Source of the DNA: JAEYOM01 sp036260935
GTDB taxonomy: Bacteria > Bacillota > Clostridia > Acetivibrionales > DTU013
Assembly: GCA_036260935.1 (NCBI GenBank)
Contig: DATALQ010000027.1
Location: 1 to 64,000 of the forward strand
Length of the DNA: 64,000 nucleotides
Direction: 5' to 3'
The notes under the pieces are model-generated. The model saw only the letters and a list, made by a program, of their open reading frames with translations, was not told the DNA's origin and made no database searches. Both the position numbers and the translations under genes were made by a program. Shown one piece after another: positions 1 through 6,526 of the stretch. Numbering within the stretch: position 1 is the first letter of the stretch; every line of letters starts with the position of its first letter.

Positions 1-6
1 AATAAT

Positions 7-1353
7 ATGAATGTATTGCTAATAAATGTCTCGAAAAAATGGAATGGGCGAGTATACTGTGAATATCCACTTGGGCTCGGTATGCTTGGAACTATTGCCC
101 GAAACAATGGGTATACTGTAAAAATTTATGATATGACTGTTGAGGATGATAACATTGAACAAATAGTTTTTAATTTCAATCCTTTGGCAATAGGACTTTC
201 ATTTCCTTCGACTTCAGCCCATACGGCATATTTATTGGTAGAAAGATTAAGAAAGATAACAACCGCGTTCATTTTTGCAGGCGGAATCCATCCCACATTG
301 TTTTACAAAGAGGCTTTAAACAAGGGAATCGAGCTTGTTACGGTAGGCGAGGGTGAGAATACAATATTACCTATTTTAGAAGCTGTACAAAATTCTGATG
401 TAAAAGAATCCGAACTAAAAAAAATACACGGCATAGCGTACAAAAATAAAGCAGGAGAAATTGTTTATAACAGTCATAAGAGTGAAGTCATATTAGATAA
501 CCTCCCATTCGTTGATAGAAAATTGTTCAACTTAAATTCTTACTCGACTCATTCCATTATTTCGAGTAGAGGTTGTATTCACAACTGTATTTTCTGCAGT
601 TCTAATGGGTTGGCAGGCTGTTCTCCCAGGATGAGTTCACCGGAAAAAATACTTTCAGAGATAGAATATTTGGTATCCGAGTTTGGAGAAATCAACTTGT
701 ATTGGGCGGATGACATGTTTTTTTACAATCATAAAGACAGGATAACTTTCTGTAATATGTTAATAAGAAAAAGTATTCCGGTTAAATATGTAATCCAATT
801 ACGAGCAGACAATATTAATAATGAACTTGTCTGTGCTTTGAAAAATTCAGGTTGTGTAAAAATTGCTTTTGGTGCAGAATCCGGTTCAGAAAAAATTCTT
901 AAATCGATAAAAAAAGGTATTACAACAGATACAATTGTCGAAGCTATAAATTGTGCGGTAAAAAACTTATTGAGAATAAAAACTTGGTGGATTATTGGCC
1001 TACCGGGTAGCTTCGATGAGCAACTGGAAGCCTTAAAAATAATTGAAAATACCAGACCGAATGAAGTTGCCGTTCATACTTTTGCCCCGCTTCCTGGTAG
1101 TGAAATTTGGAATGAAGCGAATAGGTATGGAATCCATTTACCCAGTTCATTGGAACAATTAGAGGAATTAAGTTATTACTGCCAGCCAGAATCAATCAAA
1201 TTGGATTATTTATCATTGGACGATTTGCATCTATTGATAGAATCATATGAAAATAGACTCAAGGAACTTGGATATATTTCTACAGATAAAGGTAACAGTA
1301 ATGAATCCTATATATACACAACGCCAAACCAAAAAAATACATTTAAAGTTTAG
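7..1353 (+). CDS. B12-binding-domain radical SAM protein
   Basis: The 448-aa protein has an N-terminal cobalamin-binding-like Rossmann region (about residues 1-140, opening MNVLLINVSKK and containing PLGLGMLG) followed by a radical SAM core. The cluster-binding motif CIHNCIFC (Cys190, Cys194, Cys197) is intact, and later blocks AFGAESGSEKIL and WWIIGLPG are typical of the class B radical SAM/B12 family. Members do SAM-dependent methylations or ring rearrangements on diverse small molecules; the substrate cannot be told from sequence. Only 6 bases precede the ATG in this window, so its RBS is partly outside, but the opening residues look like a genuine N terminus. The gene is visibly AT-rich and convergent with the next four genes. 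Family call is secure, function is open. Confidence 0.9.
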   Translation: MNVLLINVSKKWNGRVYCEYPLGLGMLGTIARNNGYTVKIYDMTVEDDNIEQIVFNFNPLAIGLSFPSTSAHTAYLLVERLRKITTAFIFAGGIHPTLFYKEALNKGIELVTVGEGENTILPILEAVQNSDVKESELKKIHGIAYKNKAGEIVYNSHKSEVILDNLPFVDRKLFNLNSYSTHSIISSRGCIHNCIFCSSNGLAGCSPRMSSPEKILSEIEYLVSEFGEINLYWADDMFFYNHKDRITFCNMLIRKSIPVKYVIQLRADNINNELVCALKNSGCVKIAFGAESGSEKILKSIKKGITTDTIVEAINCAVKNLLRIKTWWIIGLPGSFDEQLEALKIIENTRPNEVAVHTFAPLPGSEIWNEANRYGIHLPSSLEQLEELSYYCQPESIKLDYLSLDDLHLLIESYENRLKELGYISTDKGNSNESYIYTTPNQKNTFKV

Positions 1354-1454
1354 TAAATTGCTGTTAAAGAGATGCGGAGAATTATCCCTTTAAGATAAAA
1401 TGGATTATAATCGAATTTCTCCCTGCCTATGACGTGCTTATAAAGCAGTATTAA

Positions 1455-2015
1455 CTATTTTAATAAAATATATAAATGATTCTTAACGTCTGTGAGAACA
1501 CTTTCAAATGGTCGGTTGGCATCGATTATTGTTGTCCTTTCCAAAAGTCCAAGTTCTTTTAAACACATCTCCATATTCTGATCGACTTTCTCGTAGAATT
1601 CACCAGCCCATTCCTTATTGTCCTTGAATGTTTTGCTTCTAGCAATGATCTCACATTTCGGAATCCGGAGCCATATTCCACTGATATTCATTATTATTGG
1701 GGATTGCCTGGATAATTCGGCCAGTTCCTTTATCGATTTTGGATTCCTGACAGATGCATATGCAAGATTTCCCGGATGCCAGGTTTCAATCCCAATTACG
1801 CCCGGTGTATTATGGAAGTATCGGTCCCTTTCCAACTCAAGCCTAGTAACCTCGAATTCAAAGTCACTGTTTTGGGATTCTGTCTGGAACGAACGTTTAT
1901 AAAATAGATCCTTCCCAATCTCACTTCCCCTTGCAGAAATATAACCCTCCGATTCTAATATTGACAGAATTGAGGTTTTACCACAGCAATGTGGCCCACA
2001 AAGAAAGAAAAACAT
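1455..2015 (-). CDS. small P-loop NTPase / kinase-like protein
   Basis: The 186-aa protein starts with a hydrophobic strand running straight into a Walker A loop, GPHCCGKTS (residues 7-15), as in AAA-type or nucleoside/nucleotide-kinase-like P-loop proteins. The ATG at 2015 is preceded by GGGAGGGAC at a proper distance; a longer frame to 2084 would overlap the upstream gene and lacks such a site. It is the last gene of a four-gene minus-strand operon with a MoaA-like radical SAM enzyme, an NMP kinase and a GreA-like protein. A conserved arginine-rich lid is not obvious, so I cannot say whether it phosphorylates a small molecule or acts as a regulatory ATPase. Specific family not recognised. 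Confidence 0.75.
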   Translation of the reverse strand: MFFFLCGPHCCGKTSILSILESEGYISARGSEIGKDLFYKRSFQTESQNSDFEFEVTRLELERDRYFHNTPGVIGIETWHPGNLAYASVRNPKSIKELAELSRQSPIIMNISGIWLRIPKCEIIARSKTFKDNKEWAGEFYEKVDQNMEMCLKELGLLERTTIIDANRPFESVLTDVKNHLYILLK

Positions 2016-2043
2016 AGCCTGTCCCTCCCTTAATAAAGCACTG

Positions 2044-2553
2044 TCATAGATATAAATTTTCTCTGGCACAGTCCCAATTATCATAGATTTTTATAACTTG
2101 ATAGGTTACTTTTCCGCTTGGTGTAATACACTCCGCTTTAGCTCCCGTCGACAGCCCAATAAGTGTTTGGGCAACAAGACTTTCATAGCTTATTTTGTAA
2201 TTCATTGGGTCAGCCTCCCCATACCCAACAATTTCATAAACAATATCTTCTATTTCACCAGGGTATTCACAACGGCAGAGGACAATAGAGCCTATTTGTA
2301 CCTTATCCTTACTGTTCTCATCCCATCGCACTATTTCTGCATTATGTAATTTTTCCTCTAGTTCATATATCTGCTTTTCCGCACTTTTCTCAGCCCTCTC
2401 CAGTTCATTGAACCTTGGATTGTCATGCCATGTATCACCGCTGTTGCTATAGGCGGTAGCCTTGTCTTCCCGGATGTCTATAAGTCGTTGCTTCATCGTT
2501 TCCAATTCTATTTGGAGCTTGATCAAGCCTGTTTCGGTAACCTTAATCTTCAT
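2044..2553 (-). CDS. GreA/GreB-like protein
   Basis: The 169-aa protein has the two-part layout of Gre transcript-cleavage factors: an N-terminal antiparallel coiled coil (about residues 1-75, rich in E/K/L heptads) and a C-terminal FKBP-like beta domain (about 85-169, containing VQIGSIV). The tip of the coiled coil reads GDTWHDNPRF, which aligns with the GDLSENAEY acidic tip of GreA that enters the RNA polymerase secondary channel; two acidic residues are retained but the rest differs. This points to a Gre-related RNA polymerase binder with altered activity rather than the housekeeping GreA. Its start overlaps the stop of the upstream kinase by 4 bp (ATGA type), so translation is probably coupled. 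Confidence 0.82.
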   Translation of the reverse strand: MKIKVTETGLIKLQIELETMKQRLIDIREDKATAYSNSGDTWHDNPRFNELERAEKSAEKQIYELEEKLHNAEIVRWDENSKDKVQIGSIVLCRCEYPGEIEDIVYEIVGYGEADPMNYKISYESLVAQTLIGLSTGAKAECITPSGKVTYQVIKIYDNWDCARENLYL

Positions 2554-3209
2554 ATTACTTCCTCCCGTTTATTATAGATACTGGTAAGTATTTTGTAGGC
2601 TTCATCTTCAATAGAATCCAGTTCGCCGTCTCCACAAATGATATGCCACTTGATACCTGCTATCCGTCTTATTTCGCATGTATTTTTTAAATGAAAATAA
2701 GCCTCTTTCATTTGTTCTGACCGTAAATCAGTTTCGTCAATATCCCTTGGACGGCCTCGACTATTTAACCTCTCGATCAGGATATCTTTGGAAACGTCCA
2801 GATATATTACATGGTCAGGAGGAAATATTTTTCTCTCCATAATATTCACCATGCAAGTAGTTAAGAAATTTTTCATTTTTGAACGCCCCCAACGTGTAAC
2901 ATAACTAGTTATTAGACTTCGATCTCCTAGAATCAAGGGTTTCGTCCAATCTGTAGAATCGGCTGCCTGATTGGAGCGATGGGCATAGAGAAAAGCGCGA
3001 GCTGTTCTGTTCTGATTTAGAAAAGAAATGTTTCTAAAGGCCCTTTCTATGAAATTATTTGCGTCATAAGTCTTTGTAGGAGATACTGTTGAGAACTCTA
3101 CATGGTCTCTGGTCAGCCGATCGGCCAACCTTTTGAAAAGAGTTGTCTTTCCAGATCCGTCAAGTCCTTCTATACAAACATATCTACCTGATCTTTTTGG
3201 TTTCACCAT
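2550..3209 (-). CDS. thymidylate kinase-like NMP kinase
   Basis: The 219-aa protein is a thymidylate-kinase-fold NMP kinase: P-loop GLDGSGKTT at residues 15-23, the DR(S) motif in LGDRSLITSY, the Asp-containing strand VIYLDVS, and an arginine-rich lid RGRPRDIDETD. Canonical dTMP kinase phosphorylates dTMP to dTDP. The location in an AT-rich accessory operon with a MoaA-like radical SAM enzyme suggests a dedicated rather than housekeeping enzyme, perhaps acting on a modified nucleotide; this is inference. The start overlaps the 3' end of the radical SAM gene by 26 bp and the stop overlaps the next gene by 4 bp. Confidence 0.85.
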   Translation of the reverse strand: MVKPKRSGRYVCIEGLDGSGKTTLFKRLADRLTRDHVEFSTVSPTKTYDANNFIERAFRNISFLNQNRTARAFLYAHRSNQAADSTDWTKPLILGDRSLITSYVTRWGRSKMKNFLTTCMVNIMERKIFPPDHVIYLDVSKDILIERLNSRGRPRDIDETDLRSEQMKEAYFHLKNTCEIRRIAGIKWHIICGDGELDSIEDEAYKILTSIYNKREEVI

Positions 3210-4143
3210 TTTCTATCATATACCCCCTTATTTCCCTGATAGTATTCCGGATATAGGCTGTATCACCTAGTTCTGCTGCCTCCCGTATAGATATCCTATG
3301 TTGATTCCCCGCCAAACAGGGTATTAATGTACCATTCGATGAAAGCCGCAAAGGAAAGATGCCTTCCCTGCAGGAGTTTTTTGAAGGGCAGGTTTTGCAG
3401 AAGCTATAGGGTTGGTGGGCAGCCAATTCATCTATTCTTAATAGTACATCTGCCCCTGAGTTCAGCTTAATCAAGCGCTTCTCTATACCCTCTACATCAA
3501 CAAGTTTTTCTTCATACTGTATCCCGAATGATTGAAGTTTCCCATAAAGCACCTCTAAAGTTATTTTCGGGTCCTCTAAATTTTTATTAGTAGAAATCAG
3601 AGGCAGGATAACTAGTGTCAATGACCGATCCCCTGCAAAGGTTAACAAATCTATAAGGTCTAAATCACTTTCAGGGCTCAGATATACAAAGTTTATCTTA
3701 ATATTTTTAAATCCGGCATCTAAAGCACAATCAATTCCATAAAGGGTCTTTTTAAGCATATTCCGAGGAACACCATAAATTACTTCGTATTTTTGAGGGT
3801 TTAGGGTATTCAACGTGATATTAAGCCTCTGTAATCCTGCTTTCTTTAATTTGAATGCTTTTTCAGCCAAGTATGTGCCATTTGTAATCATGGATAAGTC
3901 CGAAATTCCGCATGAAACCAGCTCTTTAACCAAGTTGTATACATCGGGCCTAATTGTGGGCTCCCCGCCGGTTATTTTAAACTTTTTGAATCCTTCTTCT
4001 AATGCAATTCGGGAAATCAATCCGAATTGCTGTAAAGTCATTTCATCATGACTTATTTTCTGACCTTCTTTATGGCAAAACCAGCAGGATAAATTGCATT
4101 TTTCAGTAATCGAGATACGAAAATATTGACTTTTGTTTGCCAC
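3184..4143 (-). CDS. MoaA-like radical SAM enzyme
   Basis: A GTG at 4143 is chosen because AGGAGG sits 7 bases upstream; the longer frame to 4206 has no comparable site. The 319-aa product has the radical SAM motif CNLSCWFC (Cys16, Cys20, Cys23), the SAM-binding TGGEPTIR block, and a C-terminal Cys group CKTC...C...PC with LRLSSNGTLIPCL, matching the second cluster of MoaA (GTP 3',8-cyclase). The spacing in that second group is stretched: about 23 residues, with an extra Cys, separate the CxxC from the last Cys, against about 13 in MoaA. The MoaA C-terminal GG tail is absent. It is therefore a MoaA-related enzyme, possibly acting on a nucleotide, and probably not molybdopterin biosynthesis since no moa/moe gene is near. 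Confidence 0.85.
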   Translation of the reverse strand: MANKSQYFRISITEKCNLSCWFCHKEGQKISHDEMTLQQFGLISRIALEEGFKKFKITGGEPTIRPDVYNLVKELVSCGISDLSMITNGTYLAEKAFKLKKAGLQRLNITLNTLNPQKYEVIYGVPRNMLKKTLYGIDCALDAGFKNIKINFVYLSPESDLDLIDLLTFAGDRSLTLVILPLISTNKNLEDPKITLEVLYGKLQSFGIQYEEKLVDVEGIEKRLIKLNSGADVLLRIDELAAHQPYSFCKTCPSKNSCREGIFPLRLSSNGTLIPCLAGNQHRISIREAAELGDTAYIRNTIREIRGYMIENGETKKIR

Positions 4144-4423
4144 AAATAAACCTCCTGTTGATTCATATTCGTATGGACGTCTTACGAAATTTAGACATGC
4201 ATACATATTTGCTTAAAACTCCATAATCTTACATCTCTAATAATAATGATACCACATCTTACCTAAAGTATAAAATTTTTATATCTTTTAATACATTTAC
4301 ATAGGCTAAAATTCTGTCTCAGATCTAAAAAATATGGCAAAAATATTTCGAAAGATCAAGAAAAGGACTATTGAGAAAAGTTAGGCAGCCGGGTTAATGT
4401 GATCCTGTATGAGTAACAAATCA

Positions 4424-4478
4424 GGCATCTTGACTTTTAATCAAGGTGTCCGGAGTTCGAACCTCCGATGGCTCACCA
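4424..4478 (+). tRNA. 3' fragment of tRNA-Lys(UUU), probable attachment site
   Basis: The sequence folds as the 3' two-thirds of a tRNA: anticodon stem CTTGA/TCAAG around the loop CTTTTAA (anticodon TTT at 4436-4438), variable bases, T arm CGGAG-TTCGAAC-CTCCG, then the 3' acceptor strand ATGGCTC, discriminator A and encoded CCA. The matching 5' acceptor strand (GAGCCAT) and a D arm are absent from the preceding 100 bases. This is what remains when an integrase recombines into the 3' half of a tRNA gene. The roughly 217 bases between the radical SAM gene and this fragment hold no gene that I can see. Confidence 0.85.
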
Positions 4479-4480
4479 AA

Positions 4481-4507
4481 GATTATCGGCCGTAAGGCCG
4501 TATAATC
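4481..4507. terminator. hairpin just downstream of the tRNA fragment
   Basis: GATTATCGGCC and GGCCGTATAATC form a stem with a single bulged T around the tetraloop GTAA. No T-run follows, so this is more likely an RNA-processing or structural hairpin from the tRNA's original 3' flank than a full intrinsic terminator. Confidence 0.5.
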
Positions 4508-4542
4508 TACCACATTAAAGCTTCACGCAGTGAGGCTCAAAA

Positions 4543-4573
4543 CCTTACAACTTAACGGTTGTAGGGCTTTTTT
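4543..4573 (+). terminator. intrinsic terminator after the tRNA-Lys remnant
   Basis: CCTTACAAC pairs with GTTGTAGG (one bulge) and is followed by GCTTTTTT. It would terminate transcription of an intact tRNA gene at this site and today separates the island edge from the DUF6485 gene. Confidence 0.7.
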
Positions 4574-4678
4574 GATTTTTATTTTCAGCTGTTTCATTTT
4601 TAATCGGGCCTGAGAAAATTGTAAACATTAACTGATTATTATATAATTCGAAATAAACATTAATTTGGAGGTGTCTGT

Positions 4679-4900
4679 ATGGCTTGCGAAAGAAAAGAAA
4701 ACCTGGGCAGCATAAATAACTGTAAATGTACCTTTACTGATTGTGACAAGTGGGGCAAATGCTGCTCCTGCGTATTGTTCCATCGTACGAAAGGCGGTAT
4801 TCCGGGCTGCTTCTTCACAGAAGAAGCGGAGAAGACAGGAAACCGGGACGTGGATTATTTTATCAGGAATATAGGTGTTCCGATGAAGGAAAGTCATTAG
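4679..4900 (+). CDS. small cysteine-rich protein (DUF6485-like)
   Basis: The 73-aa protein has eight cysteines, including NCKC, CDKWGKCCSC and GCFF, and no signal peptide. The layout (Cys-rich N half, a CxxYH-like CVLFHR, then a PGCFF block and a short helical tail) matches the small clostridial DUF6485 family as I remember it. The cysteines suggest metal or Fe-S binding in the cytoplasm; no function is established. TTTGGAGG lies a suitable distance before the ATG. It follows the tRNA-Lys terminator and precedes a GNAT gene by about 60 bases. Confidence 0.75.
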   Translation: MACERKENLGSINNCKCTFTDCDKWGKCCSCVLFHRTKGGIPGCFFTEEAEKTGNRDVDYFIRNIGVPMKESH

Positions 4901-4958
4901 GCATTTTTTTCAGGTAGCTATTGGTAAACTCGAGTAAGTTATTGCGGGGATGAACATT

Positions 4959-5516
4959 ATGAGCGAGATCAAATTTGTCTTTATAGAGACAGAAAGGCTG
5001 ATACTGAGGAAATTCAGAGAAGCCGATGCTGAGACCTTCTTCAAGTACAGGACCGATCCAAGGGTAGCCCGGTATCAGGGAGACATATGGGCGAATTACA
5101 GATTTGAGCAGGCGTTGGAGTTCGTAAGAGGGCAAATGAACGCCGAACCTGGTATTCCCGACAGTTGGTTCCAGATCGCCGTCGAATCGAAGAGTGAAGC
5201 CTGCTTGATAGGAGATTTGGCGATACATACACTGCAACATGAAACGGATCAGGCCGAAATAGGTTTTACGCTGGATCCAGCGTACCGGAATAAAGGATTC
5301 GGAACCGAAGCCGTAAAACACTTGCTTGGATATATCTTCCATGTCTTGAAGCTGCGAAGGGTCATAGCTATAACCGATGTCAGAAACGAAGATTCCATCA
5401 GGCTGCTTGAAAGGATTGGTATGAGGAGGGAAGGCCACTTTATAAAAAGCGTCTGGAATAAGGGTGAGTATGTTGACGAATATTTGTATGCGCTTTTAAG
5501 TGAAGAATGTGTATAA
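4959..5516 (+). CDS. GNAT N-acetyltransferase, RimJ/RimL type
   Basis: The 185-aa product carries the GNAT fold: strand ERLILRKF near the N terminus, acetyl-CoA pyrophosphate-binding motif RNKGFGTEA (Q/RxxGxG/A) near residue 110, and the C-terminal NEDSIRLLERIGMRREG block typical of RimJ/RimL and ribosomal-protein-like or small-molecule acetyltransferases. GCGGGG sits 9 bases before the second ATG at 4959 but abuts the first at 4950, so 4959 is preferred. The acceptor (protein N terminus, amino acid or antibiotic) cannot be inferred. Confidence 0.9.
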   Translation: MSEIKFVFIETERLILRKFREADAETFFKYRTDPRVARYQGDIWANYRFEQALEFVRGQMNAEPGIPDSWFQIAVESKSEACLIGDLAIHTLQHETDQAEIGFTLDPAYRNKGFGTEAVKHLLGYIFHVLKLRRVIAITDVRNEDSIRLLERIGMRREGHFIKSVWNKGEYVDEYLYALLSEECV

Positions 5517-5593
5517 GTCAAATCGAAACTATTGACAAAGAAGTATGGCCATAGCAAAATTTCAACAATTAGTGTAGAATTAATTTACATAAG

Positions 5594-5602
5594 TGGTACA
5601 AT
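5594..5602 (+). promoter_or_regulatory. extended -10 promoter for the AraC-type regulator
   Basis: TGGTACAAT matches an extended -10 (TGn-TANAAT); TATAAT overlaps it at 5602-5607. No good -35 lies 17 bases upstream. The spacing to the GTG start at 5644 allows a short leader. Confidence 0.45.
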
Positions 5603-5643
5603 ATAATACGAAAGTAGTGCAAGCTTGTTGCGGGGGTGCTAAT

Positions 5644-6489
5644 GTGACTCAATATTCGGACTTTACCGATCAGATTCCCGAAACGATACTGCAAAAAACG
5701 GAAACACATCTAGGCAGCAACATTGCTTTATTCAGACCTACATCATATATGGGCGGGATAATGCTGGAAGTAAATGATTATCACATGGTCATTCCTTCTG
5801 GAAGTGCGCCTGATACGTTTTTCAACAAAAAAAGAATCCGGTTGGATCAAAGAAAAATCATGGCCATTAACCCGGGAGATATTGTCACATGCTCAGCTAC
5901 GACATCTACAAAGCCATATTATTCTTTTCTATTAAAACAGGACTTTATACACAGAATTGCCAGAGAAATGGGTTTCTGCGGAAATATCCAATTTGTCGAC
6001 AATCTGAACCCTTTTTCCGGCCAACTGCTTTATGTCCTTAATACGTTTGAGCGTGAATGCAAACGTTCAGATCATTTAATGCTAATGCTGGATAGCCTGG
6101 AGATACAGATCGCAGCATTACTTTTGCGCGAATGCAGGACAAATATGAAAAAAGCCTCTATATGCTTCGACGATGTCGATTCATATATCAGTCAGGCGAT
6201 GGAGTATATACGGACTTATTTCAGCTCAAATATAACCATCGAGGATATTTGCAGCGAAATTCATGTTTCACCCTATCATTTCATAAGGATGTTCAAGCAC
6301 AAGGTCGGTCTGTCCCCGCACAGGTATCTGATGCAGGTAAGGATTGAAAAAGCAATGGAACTGCTGAACTCCAGGTGCTATACAAGTGCGGAGATCGCCT
6401 CTGTATGCGGTTTTGCGAGTATACCTCATTTCTCAGCCACTTTTAAGGAGATAACAGGGATTTCTCCCGAATGCTATAAAAATCAATAA
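5644..6489 (+). CDS. AraC-family transcriptional regulator
   Basis: A GTG start at 5644 follows GCGGGGGTG; the frame is open upstream to 5593 but that stretch contains the promoter-like sequence. The 281-aa protein has an N-terminal cupin-like sensor (PTSYMGGIMLEVNDYHMVI region with NPGD turn) and a C-terminal double helix-turn-helix of the AraC family (DICSEIHVSPYHFIRMFKH, then EIASVCGFASIPHFSATFK). It likely activates genes in response to a small ligand. Neither neighbour is an obvious target; the gene is convergent with a lipoprotein gene. Confidence 0.9.
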   Translation: MTQYSDFTDQIPETILQKTETHLGSNIALFRPTSYMGGIMLEVNDYHMVIPSGSAPDTFFNKKRIRLDQRKIMAINPGDIVTCSATTSTKPYYSFLLKQDFIHRIAREMGFCGNIQFVDNLNPFSGQLLYVLNTFERECKRSDHLMLMLDSLEIQIAALLLRECRTNMKKASICFDDVDSYISQAMEYIRTYFSSNITIEDICSEIHVSPYHFIRMFKHKVGLSPHRYLMQVRIEKAMELLNSRCYTSAEIASVCGFASIPHFSATFKEITGISPECYKNQ

Positions 6490-6526
6490 GGATGAAATCC
6501 CTGTCCGGCAGTTTCACGGAAGAAGC

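Noticed and set aside
3184..4143. Calling the radical SAM gene a prokaryotic viperin
   Set aside because: The TGGEP block and a C-terminal Cys cluster point to MoaA rather than to viperin; only the genetic pairing with a nucleotide kinase is reminiscent.
4381..4478. A complete tRNA-Lys gene
   Set aside because: No 5' acceptor strand GAGCCAT or D arm could be found before the anticodon stem, so only a 3' fragment is called.
4863..5438. Minus-strand frame opposite the GNAT gene
   Set aside because: The plus-strand GNAT protein has clear acetyl-CoA motifs; the antisense frame has none.
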